Shown: positions 1 through 7,415, counted from the stretch's first letter. The stretch: 64,000 nucleotides of DNA from Peribacillus frigoritolerans (GCF_030676415.1 NZ_JAUUTW010000019.1:46473-110472), one strand, 5' to 3'. Numbers and translations are program-made. Notes: generated by a model from the letters alone, not told the origin.

Positions 1-140
1 TGCTACCCATAAAGGGCGCGACAGTCGGTGGTACACCGTGGACGTCGGAGTCAGACTAACGGATGGGCTCAAAGGCACCATAGTTCAACGACCTTCTTCG
101 CCAGCCATTAAAACATTATCGACATAGAGACCAATTTTCA
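1..140. other. Intergenic left edge, no gene recognised
   Basis: No supported reading frame. Positions 55-90 contain an ACTAACGG start and a TAGTTCAACG end, which resemble the arms of the short hairpin repeats found further right, so this may be a degraded copy. The rest is unrecognised. Confidence 0.4.
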
Positions 141-340
141 TTCTCTGTGGTGAAGCGCTGATTTTTGCGCTTCATGGATGGCTAACGGGTGCGTTAGTTG
201 ATTAAGGAACATAAAAATGTTCAATCTTTTTTATAAAAGAATAATCCAATTAAATAGTATAAGGGCATGTTTTGATTAATCTTTTTCAAAACATGCCCTT
301 TCTATTTATTCATTTATCAAGGTTGCTTGTATTAAAAAAA
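141..340 (+). repeat. Modular hairpin repeat, copy 1
   Basis: Three modules lie in order. A stem TGAAGCGC/GCGCTTCA spans 151-174. A CTAAC/GTTAG palindrome with loop GGGTGC spans 182-197. A long stem AAGGGCATGTTTTGA/TCAAAACATGCCCTT spans 261-300. The same order recurs at 11187-11400. The first stem differs from the other copies at both partner bases (AGC/GCT instead of ATC/GAT), a compensatory change. The upstream 130 bp block present in copies at 4014, 8296 and 11012 is absent here. The 261-300 stem could also terminate transcription. Confidence 0.8.
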
Positions 341-429
341 TACCCTCGTGTCGTTTTGAAATAAATTTGCGACGTTTTAAAAAATAAAGAAAAGACACCC
401 TAAGGTGCTTTTTTCCCTCTCTAGAAGCC

Positions 430-1080
430 TCAACTCGAAAATAACGAACCGACAACCAAAGACAACGTTTGCTCGTAAACGGCATGTGCGGACTGCACAT
501 CACCAAAATGTCCGCACATGTAAAGATGGATAACACCGTGGAGCGACGCCCAGAAGATATGGACGACGGTTTCCGTGTCATACGGACCGGTAATCAGTCC
601 CTGCTCTTGCGCATTACCAATTACCGTCAACAATTGCCGCATGGCTGTTACGGTGCCGTGTATGCTCTCCTCGTCTGGTTTGAAATCCGCGAAGGCTCCT
701 CCGAACATCAGCTTGTAATAACCGGAGTAACGCTGTCCGAATTGCCAGAAGGTTTCGCCTAAATTAAACAACTGCTGCATCGGATCGTCAGCGCGCGGCG
801 TTCCCTCGAATTCGTTGGCGAGAAGCTTGCAGCCGTCGAGATAAAGCTGCTGAGCCAGTCCATCTTTATTGACAAACAGGTTGTATATGATTTTGGTAGA
901 GCAATTCATTTTCTGCGCAACTTTACGCACCGTCACAGCTTCAGGACCCTCATCGTACAAAATCGTTGCCGCAGCATCGACGACGAGCTTTCGAAGATTT
1001 TCAATATTTTTCAAGCGAGCCTCCTGATACGTTTCCAACTTTTGCGTATTTGCATCGAAGGAATTATTTTGGTCTGTCAT
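430..1080 (-). CDS. TetR/AcrR family transcriptional regulator
   Basis: 216 residues with an N-terminal helix-turn-helix (about residues 25-70; the recognition region contains VTVRKVAQKMNCSTK) and a divergent ligand-binding half, typical of TetR proteins. I chose the ATG at 1080 because GAGGGTGA lies 5 bases upstream; an in-frame ATG 15 bases earlier would overlap that site. It is divergent from the short-chain dehydrogenase at 1372. Three near-identical 13-bp dyads in the intergenic region (1114-1126, 1254-1266, 1325-1337) are likely its operators, so it probably represses both itself and the dehydrogenase. Base composition is visibly GC-richer than its neighbours, suggesting recent acquisition together with the dehydrogenase. 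Confidence 0.85.
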   Translation of the reverse strand: MTDQNNSFDANTQKLETYQEARLKNIENLRKLVVDAAATILYDEGPEAVTVRKVAQKMNCSTKIIYNLFVNKDGLAQQLYLDGCKLLANEFEGTPRADDPMQQLFNLGETFWQFGQRYSGYYKLMFGGAFADFKPDEESIHGTVTAMRQLLTVIGNAQEQGLITGPYDTETVVHIFWASLHGVIHLYMCGHFGDVQSAHAVYEQTLSLVVGSLFSS

Positions 1081-1113
1081 CGCTATCACCCTCAATTAAT
1101 ACATTTTTGATAA

Positions 1114-1126
1114 GAAACAATGTTTC
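1114..1126. promoter_or_regulatory. Putative TetR operator 1
   Basis: GAAACA-A-TGTTTC, arms fully complementary around one central base, 34 bp upstream of the regulator start. It matches the two other dyads in the same intergenic region, with consensus GWAACA-N-TGTTWC. Confidence 0.65.
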
Positions 1127-1213
1127 CAGCTCTTAACAGGAATTTTAATATAATTGTCGGACCGTTGTCAATGTTGCGAGGGATGCCAAAAACAAATGAT
1201 TCAAATATCGATG

Positions 1214-1242
1214 TTGACTTTCTTAAAAAGCTTAGTTACAAT
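1214..1242 (+). promoter_or_regulatory. Sigma-A-like promoter of the dehydrogenase
   Basis: TTGACT (1214-1219), a 17-bp spacer, then TACAAT (1237-1242). The predicted transcript start near 1249 lies directly before operator 2. Confidence 0.65.
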
Positions 1243-1253
1243 GATTTCAATTA

Positions 1254-1266
1254 GAAACAGTGTTAC
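1254..1266. promoter_or_regulatory. Putative TetR operator 2
   Basis: GAAACA-G-TGTTAC, just downstream of the predicted start of transcription. Binding here would block elongation or open-complex formation. It is the inverted equivalent of operator 3. Confidence 0.65.
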
Positions 1267-1280
1267 CGGAACGCATCACA

Positions 1281-1308
1281 ATTCTTGACTCTTATGAGAG
1301 TCAGGAAT
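1281..1308. repeat. Hairpin between operators 2 and 3
   Basis: ATTCTTGACTCT and AGAGTCAGGAAT are complementary except for one position, with a four-base loop, followed by TATTTTT. It lies in the predicted 5' leader of the dehydrogenase mRNA and may be a leader terminator or an mRNA-stabilising stem. Confidence 0.5.
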
Positions 1309-1324
1309 TATTTTTAAGGACAAA

Positions 1325-1337
1325 GTAACACTGTTTC
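1325..1337. promoter_or_regulatory. Putative TetR operator 3
   Basis: GTAACA-C-TGTTTC, 22 bp before the dehydrogenase ribosome binding site. It is the reverse complement of operator 2 apart from one base. Confidence 0.65.
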
Positions 1338-1371
1338 CTAATTATAAAAAAGTAGATAGGAGAGTTGCACA

Positions 1372-2223
1372 ATGAACATAAAAGGAAATTGGGCGCTTGT
1401 CACGGGAGCTTCATCCGGCATCGGAGAGCAATTCGCCCGACAATTGGCCAAAGAGGGTGGCGACCTTGTACTCGTAGCCCGATCGAAAAACAAGCTGGAG
1501 AACCTGGCATCGGAGCTTAGAAAGAAGCACGGCGTCAAGGTCGAGGTGATTCCAACCGATCTTGGCAAAGAGGGAGCGCCAGGCGAGTTATATCGGCAAT
1601 GTCAACTTCTGAATTTAGAGATCGAATTGCTGGTCAACAACGCAGGCTTTGCCACGCACGGTTTGTTTGAACAAGTGTCAGGCGTGCGCCAGCATGAGGA
1701 AGTCATGCTCAATGTTGCCGCTGTTGTAGATATGACGCACTTGTTCTTACCGGATATGTTGTGTAGAAACTCCGGGGCCGTTATCAATGTCGCATCGACC
1801 GCTGGATTTCAGCCCCTTCCCTATATGGCCGTATACGGAGCAACGAAAGCCTTCGTCTTGTCGTTTACCCAAGCCTTGTGGTGGGAAAACCGCAACAGTG
1901 GCGTCCAATTTTTCACGCTTTGTCCCGGAGCGACGGACACCGGCTTCTTCAACGTCGTAGGAGCGGAAGAAGCCGCCGTCGGTAAGAAAGACACACCGGA
2001 GCGAGTCGTGGAAGTTGCGCTTCGGGCATTGAAGGACGGGAAGCTGTATGTCGTTCCGGGTACACAGAATTATATAGGTACGCAGATCGGACGATTCATG
2101 ACGAGGAAACAGGGACTTCGTCTCGTTGGCGGCATGCTTCGTCCACGCGACGGCTCCGCCAACAATAAGAAGTCGGCCGGTCCGTCCGATCTTGCAGGAT
2201 GGATGATCCAGGAGGCGCACTGA
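1372..2223 (+). CDS. Short-chain dehydrogenase/reductase (SDR)
   Basis: 283-residue classical SDR, probably an NAD(P)-dependent oxidoreductase acting on a ketone or alcohol in the cytoplasm. The Rossmann motif TGASSGIG is at residues 11-18, NNAG at 89-92, the catalytic Ser at about 142, and the YGATK motif places Tyr155 and Lys159. It is slightly longer than the usual 250 residues because of a C-terminal tail. AGGAG lies 9 bases before the ATG. A coupled small frame starts inside the stop codon (TGATG). Control by the divergent TetR is inferred from the three operator dyads. The substrate cannot be read from sequence. Confidence 0.9.
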   Translation: MNIKGNWALVTGASSGIGEQFARQLAKEGGDLVLVARSKNKLENLASELRKKHGVKVEVIPTDLGKEGAPGELYRQCQLLNLEIELLVNNAGFATHGLFEQVSGVRQHEEVMLNVAAVVDMTHLFLPDMLCRNSGAVINVASTAGFQPLPYMAVYGATKAFVLSFTQALWWENRNSGVQFFTLCPGATDTGFFNVVGAEEAAVGKKDTPERVVEVALRALKDGKLYVVPGTQNYIGTQIGRFMTRKQGLRLVGGMLRPRDGSANNKKSAGPSDLAGWMIQEAH

Positions 2224-2402
2224 TGGCTAATTCGGCAAATATTTCAGCTAATGCTTCTGTCCATCAACCCATCGGGGACCGAACACACGCCGGTGAAGCA
2301 CAGGCTTGTTTCAGAGATCAGCCCGTCCGGGAAAGTCATGGAAAGCTGGCACATTCAATTCGAGAAGGCAGAATAAACTTTAGATACACTGAAATTGATT
2401 AA
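2223..2402 (+). CDS. Small coupled ORF, likely remnant of the next operon gene
   Basis: 59 codons starting at an ATG that overlaps the dehydrogenase stop (TGATG), with AGGAGG at 2210-2215, an ideal translational-coupling signal. The protein has no recognisable domain. The +1 frame is open through 2224 to about 2370 and its end (residues SPSGKVMESW and onward) also reads like protein. This suggests a gene whose 5' end is intact but which has been frameshifted or truncated. Function unknown. Confidence 0.4.
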   Translation: MANSANISANASVHQPIGDRTHAGEAQACFRDQPVRESHGKLAHSIREGRINFRYTEID

Positions 2403-2436
2403 AATATTTTATATAAAATAAGCTGGGATATTCTGG

Positions 2437-2545
2437 ATAGTAATCTATTTTGATCAATCTTTTTTCAAAATAGATTCTTTTTATTTATCGTAAAATGTGG
2501 GTTTGCGAGATATTTTTGATTAAACTTTATTTAAAAGCTACACCT
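2437..2545 (+). repeat. TTTTGA/TCAAAA hairpin repeat, copy 2
   Basis: The stem AATCTATTTTGA (2442-2453) pairs with TCAAAATAGATT (2465-2476). The outer stem bases differ from copy 1 (GGGCATG/CATGCCC) yet remain paired. It is followed by a T-rich tail and a GATTAAACTTTATTTAAAAGCT end, shared with the copies at 11299 and 19502. It could act as terminator for the dehydrogenase operon. Confidence 0.7.
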
Positions 2546-2610
2546 CGAAAGAGGGTGGAGTTTGATTGAATTACTAGTAGGATAAAGAGGTGGAAGTACA
2601 TGGAGTAACC

Positions 2611-2640
2611 AATTGTACTAACGGGGCAGGTTAGTCGAAT
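2611..2640 (+). repeat. Short palindromic repeat unit, ACGGGGCAGG loop
   Basis: TACTAACGGGGCAGGTTAGTCGA, a single copy of the short unit found throughout the first 20 kb. The arms are ACTAAC/GTTAGT, around a G-rich loop in the plus orientation. It lies just upstream of the NIPSNAP gene. Confidence 0.65.
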
Positions 2641-2684
2641 TATATGTTATGATGGAAAAAAATAGATTTTTTGGGGGGATTAAA

Positions 2685-2990
2685 ATGGTTACATGCTATT
2701 TGAAATATGTTATTGACCCATATAAATTAAATGAGTTCGAGGAATACGGTAAGATGTGGATTCGATTAGTTAATAAATTAGGCGGTACACATCAGGGTTA
2801 TTTCCTTCCACATGAGGGTGCTAATAATATTGCTTTTGCATTATTCACTTTCCCAAGTTTAGCAGCATATGAAGAGTACCGAGTAAAAATGGCATTGGAT
2901 GCAGAATGTCAAGAAGCATATAAATTCGTAGAAGAGACTAAATGTATTTTAAGTTATGAGAGAAGCTTTATGCGTCCTATATTCGAATGA
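2685..2990 (+). CDS. NIPSNAP-family small protein
   Basis: 101 residues. The pattern CYLKYxIDPYKLxEFEEYxKMW at the N-terminus, a GYF-type turn and an FxSLAAYEEYR segment match the dimeric alpha/beta-barrel NIPSNAP fold. Members are often annotated as NIPSNAP or antibiotic-biosynthesis-monooxygenase-like proteins with no defined reaction. I chose the ATG at 2685 because GGGGGG lies 6 bases upstream; the longer frame from 2649 lacks a ribosome binding site. It is a monocistronic unit bounded by hairpin repeats on both sides. Cytoplasmic; function unknown. Confidence 0.75.
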   Translation: MVTCYLKYVIDPYKLNEFEEYGKMWIRLVNKLGGTHQGYFLPHEGANNIAFALFTFPSLAAYEEYRVKMALDAECQEAYKFVEETKCILSYERSFMRPIFE

Positions 2991-3028
2991 ACATACATTA
3001 AAGTAAAAAAATAATCTATACATACCTT

Positions 3029-3120
3029 GTTAAGCTAACAGGTGCTTTACTTCAATAAGGAAGGTTGCTGAGGCAGCCTTTTTCTTATGGCACTACGGGG
3101 CAGGATAGTTCCATAACACA
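3029..3120 (+). repeat. Composite hairpin repeat (three modules)
   Basis: Module A is an AAGCTAAC-AGGTGC-TTTACTT palindrome. Module B is a GGTTGC/GCAGCC stem followed by TTTTTCTT. Module C is TATGGCACTA-CGGGGCAGGA-TAGTTCCATA. Module B would terminate the NIPSNAP transcript. The A-B-C order recurs at 8498, 9966, 13364, 16003 and 16376. Confidence 0.75.
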
Positions 3121-3177
3121 AATTGGAAATATATGTGGTAATATGGGAAGAAATATATTAAAGTAGGTAAATTTGTT

Positions 3178-3993
3178 TTGGAACTCTTAACAGAAAAATT
3201 AATTCTTATATCTCTATTTATATTTATTATCCATTCTATCGAAACACTTGCATATGCAGTCAGATTATCTGGTGCAAGAGTAAGATTGTTAGCTTCAGCT
3301 CTATCCTTATTTAACTTGATGGTTATGATTTCTCGATTAGCGAATATGATGCAGCAACCATTTACAGGGAGCCTGGTTGATAATGCTCCAAAAGTAAATA
3401 CACTAGAGTTTGTTGAAAACCAATATAGAATTATTATTGGTTCATCAACATTAGGAACAATTATAGGTATTCTTTTACTTCCTACTTTTATTGCAATTTT
3501 TTCAAGGGCTATTGTTCATTTATCTGAAGAAAGAGGTTCTATACCATCTTTGATAAAAAAGGGGTTAACTTTCGAATACATTAAACGTGGGATAAAACAC
3601 ATTCATTTACCAAAGTTTTCTTACTTAAAGGATATTAGATTGAAAGATATTCCCATAAGATTGTTCTTAATTAATATGGTAATTACTGCAATCTATACAA
3701 TTGGAGTGTTATCTGCGTTATATGCTGCTTTAATAGCTCCAGAAAGAGCAACAACAGCTATTATGGCATCGGGTCTTATAAATGGAATAGCTACAATTTT
3801 ACTTATAATTTTTATTGACCCTAAAATATCTATTCTTGCGGATGACGTAATAAATCAGAAGGGAAGTTACCTTAATCTCAAGGGTGTATCTCTTATGATG
3901 GTTACTTCTCGTTTATTAGGAACGATTCTGGCCCAAGTATTTTTTATTCCAGGGGCAGGATATATTGCGTGGTTTACCAAATTTATTGTCTAA
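3178..3993 (+). CDS. amj: Lipid II flippase Amj (alternate to MurJ)
   Basis: 271 residues, the same length as Bacillus subtilis Amj (YdaH, about 270). The N-terminal stretch IHSIETLAYAVRLSGARV, the early SRLANMMQ segment and about six to seven hydrophobic helices match this DUF2837 family. Amj flips lipid-linked peptidoglycan precursor across the membrane and substitutes for MurJ when MurJ is absent or inhibited. It starts at TTG (3178) with AAGTAGGT about 10 bases upstream. It stands alone between two repeats, so any stress control would come from its own promoter, which I cannot identify with certainty. It may be a second copy in this genome. Confidence 0.88.
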   Translation: MELLTEKLILISLFIFIIHSIETLAYAVRLSGARVRLLASALSLFNLMVMISRLANMMQQPFTGSLVDNAPKVNTLEFVENQYRIIIGSSTLGTIIGILLLPTFIAIFSRAIVHLSEERGSIPSLIKKGLTFEYIKRGIKHIHLPKFSYLKDIRLKDIPIRLFLINMVITAIYTIGVLSALYAALIAPERATTAIMASGLINGIATILLIIFIDPKISILADDVINQKGSYLNLKGVSLMMVTSRLLGTILAQVFFIPGAGYIAWFTKFIV

Positions 3994-4013
3994 TAATTAC
4001 CTGATTTCTTATA

Positions 4014-4262
4014 GAACTACCATGAAAATAAGTTTCTTTAAAAATGAAAAATGACAATACTTAAGACGACCCTACTCAATCGTTTTAAAAAAGAGGAGAG
4101 CGTTAATTAATTAGACTATGGATTAGGGTTGACTGGATTAAGGTCAGTATCAGTATTGACACTTCCTAACCATTTTCATTCTTTGTGGTGAATCGCTGAT
4201 TTTTGCGATTCATGGATGGCTAACGGGTGCGTTAGTTCTATAAGAAAAAGTAAAAAAAGTCG
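4014..4262 (+). repeat. Long hairpin repeat, copy B (interrupted by the IS)
   Basis: About 220 bp nearly identical to copies at 8296 and 11012. It begins with AACTACCATGAAAATAAG, then has a conserved block with AGAGGAGAGCG, a GTCA/TGAC stem, the TGAATCGC/GCGATTCA stem (4189-4212) and CTAACGGGTGCGTTAG (4214-4229). The downstream AAAAAGTCGAT arm is separated from its partner ATCGACTTTTT (5738-5747 region) by the insertion sequence. No gene lies in 3994-4274. Confidence 0.85.
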
Positions 4263-4278
4263 ATTCCTTAACGTTGAA

Positions 4279-4328
4279 CTGCACCCCAATTGTTAGATGC
4301 AACTAACAATTGGAGGTGCAGCTTTTTT
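4279..4328 (+). terminator. IS leader terminator hairpin that masks the orfA ribosome site
   Basis: CTGCACC (4279-4285) pairs with GGTGCAG (4315-4321), and CCAATTGTTAG (4286-4296) with CTAACAATTGG (4303-4313). CTTTTTT follows directly. The GGAGG of orfA (4312-4316) lies inside the stem. This would stop readthrough from outside promoters and hide the start site in any readthrough RNA, a known protection device in insertion sequences. Confidence 0.8.
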
Positions 4329-4853
4329 ATGGCGAGATTTTCTTTAGAAGAAAAAATACAGGCAGTTAGACAATATATAGATGGTAATAAGGGAGGAAAA
4401 ACTATTGCTAAATCTACTGGTGTTCATCCGAGTTTACTCCATCAGTGGATTAAACAATTTGAACTTTTTGGTGAGGATGCTTTTGAAAAACGCTATACAC
4501 CCTACCCCGCACAGTTTAAACTAGATGTACTCAATTATATGAACGAACACGGGACGTCTATCAGGGAAACAGCGGCGATTTTTAATATTCCATCTTATGA
4601 AACACTTCGAAAATGGAAAATTGCTTATGAAACAGGAGGATTTGGTGCCCTACAATCAAAGAAAAAGGGGCGTCCATCCATGAAAAATAAAAATAATAAG
4701 ACATCAAATTCTCAAGTACCCGATGAAGGATCAATAGAGGCTTTACAGGCGGAGAATGAACGTTTACGTATGGAGAATGCCTATTTAAAAAAGTTGAATG
4801 CCTTAGTAGTTCAAAACAAGGAAAAATCACCAAACAAGACAAAGCACAAGTAG
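4329..4853 (+). CDS. IS150-type transposase OrfA
   Basis: 174 residues beginning MARFSLEEK. It has two helix-turn-helix segments (about residues 8-50 and 60-110), then a leucine-zipper-like coiled coil (EALQAENERLRMENAYLKKL) near the C-terminus, as in IS150/IS3 OrfA. The start at 4329 is set by GGAGG at 4312-4316; the longer frame runs through the leader hairpin. The heptamer A AAA AAG at 4787-4793 is in the correct phase for -1 frameshifting to make OrfAB. Confidence 0.88.
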   Translation: MARFSLEEKIQAVRQYIDGNKGGKTIAKSTGVHPSLLHQWIKQFELFGEDAFEKRYTPYPAQFKLDVLNYMNEHGTSIRETAAIFNIPSYETLRKWKIAYETGGFGALQSKKKGRPSMKNKNNKTSNSQVPDEGSIEALQAENERLRMENAYLKKLNALVVQNKEKSPNKTKHK

Positions 4854-5691
4854 TTTATGAATTAAGGAATGCATTCTCGGTGAAAGCACTTATACAGCTC
4901 GCAGACATTCCGCGGGCACGTATTACTATTGGGTGAAAAACTTCGGTCGTCCTGATCCAGATGCAGAACTGAAAGGATTGATTAAATCTGTTTTCGATGA
5001 ACATGAAGGTCGGTTTGGTTACCGACGTATTCGTGATGAACTTAGAAATCGCGGACACAAAGTAAACCACAAAAAGGTACAACGTATCATGAAAGAACTA
5101 GGGCTAAAATGTCTGGTCCGTATGAAAAAATATCGCTCTTACAAAGGAACTGTGGGCAAGATTGCACTAAATATTTTAGATTGCAATTTCAAAGCTGAAA
5201 AACCAAATGAGAAATGGGTTACGGATATTACAGAGTTTAAATTATTTGGAGAAAAGCTATATGTATCGCCGATACTGGACTTATTTAATGGAGAAATCAT
5301 TACGTATACAATCGGTTCAAGACCAACCTACTCACTCATTTCAACGATGTTAGATCAAGCTTTTGAACGCTTAACAGACGACGATACTCTCCTTATTCAT
5401 TCAGATCAAGGCTGGCATTATCAAATGAAACAATTCCGTGATGCCCATAGGGAACGTGGCATTACGCAAAGTATGTCTTGCAAAGGGAATGGTTACGATA
5501 ACGCTGTTATGGAAAATTTCTTTGGTATCATGAAATCGGAACTTCTTTATCTAAAAGAATTTGAAAGTGTGGAACACTTTAAACAAGAACTAGCAAAATA
5601 TATAGAATACTATAATCACAAACTAATCAAGGCAAAATTAAAAGGCATGAGCCCGGTACAATACCGAGCTCATGCCCAACAGGCTGCCTAA
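4793..5691 (+). pseudogene. IS150-type transposase OrfB (DDE integrase), frameshifted
   Basis: After the -1 shift at 4787-4793 the frame is open to a TGA at 4934. The conserved OrfB N-terminus (VVYELRN, LADIPR) is in that frame, but its continuation STYYYW and the whole catalytic part lie one frame over. One base appears to be missing near 4912-4917. From GTG 4933 there are 252 codons with the catalytic triad Asp98, Asp158 and Glu194 (35 residues apart) and the motifs WVTDIT and HSDQG. The N-terminal HTH_21 region is therefore disconnected, so fusion transposase should not form. Confidence 0.8.
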
Positions 5692-5729
5692 CGATATAAC
5701 CTGTCTAACTTTAGGGGGTCAGTTCACGT

Positions 5730-6051
5730 AGAGGAGATCGACTTTTTAGGTTGGAATTCTCTTAGTGTATAAAATTTCCGAAATGGGCGGTAGCATTGTT
5801 GCTACCGTTCGTAAAAGGACACTTTTACAAAGCATAGAGCCCATCTTTAAAGATGGGTTCTATGCTTTGAGTTTAGTTAAGTATTTATGTTTAAGAATTT
5901 ACGCGTTAAGTTTTTTGGTAGCTTCCAATAAGCTGCTTTTATGTAAACTGATTTTTTGCTTTTCTAGTGTATAGACATAGAAAAACCCCGAATAAGGGAC
6001 CTTTTTCGAAGTGTCCATTATTCGGGATATAGTTCATGAAAGGGTGTTTTT
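5730..6051. ncRNA. Three adjacent hairpins, possible structured RNA or repeat
   Basis: Right of the IS there is no convincing gene. Three stems follow one another: CGGTAGCA/TGCTACCG (5788-5807), GTAAAAG/CTTTTAC (5811-5828), and a 21-bp self-complementary stem with one G-U pair (5828-5869). Such tight packing suggests a folded RNA or a repeat relic. A 69-codon frame here runs straight through the stems and is not credible as a gene. Confidence 0.5.
5981..6026 (-). terminator. Terminator of metQ
   Basis: On the minus strand CCCGAATAATGGAC pairs with the later GTCCCTTATTCGGG (one mismatch), then GTTTTTC. It lies 26 bp beyond the metQ stop. Confidence 0.75.
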
Positions 6052-6891
6052 TTATTTAGATACAGGTATGACTGCACCTTTATATTTTTCAGTAATGAAG
6101 TCTTGTATTTCTTTAGAGTGAAGTACTTCTACTAACGCTTTTACTGTCTCTTTATTTTCATCACCCTTACGTACAGTGATAATGTTTCCATATGGATTAT
6201 CTTCACCCGATTCAAGAGCGATTGGATCTTTAAGCGGATCTAACCCTGCATCTAACGCATAGTTAGCATTAATAACAACCGCATCACCTTCGTTGTTATT
6301 ATAAATTTGAGGTAATAGGCCACCTTCTATATCTGCATTAAAAGTTAAGTTTTTAGGATTATCTACAATATCATTAATAGTAGCTTCTGTTTTATTGAGG
6401 CCTTTTTTTAACTTAATAACGCCTTCTTTTTCAAAAATAGATAGAATACGTCCTTGTTCAGCTACAGCATTACGCATAATAACTGTACCGTTTTTTGGAA
6501 GATCTTTTAAGCTATCGTACTTTTTTGAGTAAATACCGATTGGCTCAATATGAATAGCACCCGCATTTACAAAGTCATAGTCTGGATTCTCTTTTAACAC
6601 TGATTTAAGATATGGAACGTGTTGGAAATAATTTGCATCAATCTCTTCATCAGCTAACACTGTGTTCGGTATAATATAATCTTGGAATGTTTTAATTTCT
6701 AAATCAATTCCCTTTTCCTTTAATATTGGCTTTGCCTCTTCTAAAATTTCAGCATGCGGAATGTTTGAAGCACCCACAAGGATTTTCTTTTCTTTGTCTG
6801 AAGAATCTGATCCGCCGTTAGACGTACCGCAAGCTGCTAAACCTAATACTAATGCTGAGGAAACTGCTAAAGTTGATACCCACTTTTTCAT
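6052..6891 (-). CDS. metQ: D-methionine-type ABC transporter substrate-binding lipoprotein MetQ
   Basis: 279 residues, full length for the NlpA/MetQ family. The signal peptide ends in the lipobox LAAC with Cys21, followed by a Gly/Ser/Asp-rich linker. The binding fold starts at about residue 36 (KILVGASNIPHAEIL) and carries the family stretches DANYFQHVPYL and NADIEGGLLPQIYNN. It would bind methionine outside the membrane for a MetN-MetI importer. GGGAG lies 9 bases before the ATG. The expected partners are missing: only the last 78 codons of metI survive directly upstream and metN is gone, so this MetQ must use another transporter core or be non-functional in transport. Confidence 0.92.
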   Translation of the reverse strand: MKKWVSTLAVSSALVLGLAACGTSNGGSDSSDKEKKILVGASNIPHAEILEEAKPILKEKGIDLEIKTFQDYIIPNTVLADEEIDANYFQHVPYLKSVLKENPDYDFVNAGAIHIEPIGIYSKKYDSLKDLPKNGTVIMRNAVAEQGRILSIFEKEGVIKLKKGLNKTEATINDIVDNPKNLTFNADIEGGLLPQIYNNNEGDAVVINANYALDAGLDPLKDPIALESGEDNPYGNIITVRKGDENKETVKALVEVLHSKEIQDFITEKYKGAVIPVSK

Positions 6892-6905
6892 AATTCATTT
6901 CTCCC

Positions 6906-7141
6906 TTATTGTTTATCTATTTTTGTTGTAAATATATCACCTATAAATTGAATGAAAAAAACAATGACTAAAATTAATACAGTTGCTACCAATGTTACAT
7001 CATTATTATCACGCTGAAACCCTTCAAGATATAACAAATTACCTAAACCATCTGCACCAATTACCCCAGAAATAGCTGTATAACCAACTAGAGCGATTGT
7101 TGTAACTGTAAGACCTGAAATTAATGCTGGCAGCAGCTCTT
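6906..7141 (-). pseudogene. metI: 3' fragment of metI (methionine ABC permease)
   Basis: About 78 codons ending at TAA 6906-6908. They read LPALISGLTVTTIALVGY, then GADGLGNLLY and a final hydrophobic helix ending DIFTTKIDKQ, matching the C-terminus of MetI. The frame is closed by a stop upstream at about 7141, and no MetI N-terminus or metN lies between it and the SAM riboswitch. An internal deletion that removed metN and most of metI is the simplest explanation. Confidence 0.85.
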
Positions 7142-7189
7142 AGTAGGTTAGTTTGTCCAAAGTATACAGGGGAAAGGAAAGTTTTTTCT

Positions 7190-7353
7190 CCTCAAAAAAA
7201 CCTTTCTACACATGAGTAGAAAGGTTGGTTAAACAATCCTTTCTCTCATCTTCCAAAGCACATTGCTTTGCAGGAATTGGCACCATTTCAGTTAATTAAC
7301 TGACGGTTGCCGGGCTTCACAGGGCACAGTCCCTCCACCTCTCTTGATAAGAG
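7190..7353 (-). promoter_or_regulatory. SAM riboswitch (S-box) with terminator
   Basis: Minus-strand sequence contains the S-box core: CTTATCAAGAGAGGTGGAG, then GGGACTGTGCCCTGTGAA, then GCCCGGCAACC. After the aptamer a strong terminator hairpin AACCTTTCTAC/GTGTAGAAAGGTT with a T run lies at about 7194-7226. By family knowledge, SAM binding favours termination. It controls the downstream metI remnant and metQ. Confidence 0.93.
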
Positions 7354-7415
7354 TCAAACATTATATTCAATTAAACGCAATATTTTAAGTTCAGCGTGAA
7401 TATAGTACGAGAGTG

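Larger units (their letters stand above)
4275..5726 (+). mobile_element. IS3-family insertion sequence, IS150 group
   Basis: 1,452 bp with terminal inverted repeats beginning TGAACTG on both ends (TGAACTGCACCCC left, TGAACTGACCCCC right, reverse strand). The direct repeat CGT occurs at 4272-4274 and 5727-5729. It carries orfA and orfB in the usual overlapping arrangement. Insertion fell into the loop of a hairpin belonging to the resident repeat. The orfB frame is broken, so this copy is probably not autonomous. Confidence 0.9.

Noticed and set aside
469..762. 97-codon frame on the plus strand
   Set aside because: Antisense to the TetR gene with no ribosome site; a shadow of a GC-rich gene.
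5765..5974. 69-codon frame
   Set aside because: It runs through three hairpins and has no ribosome binding site.
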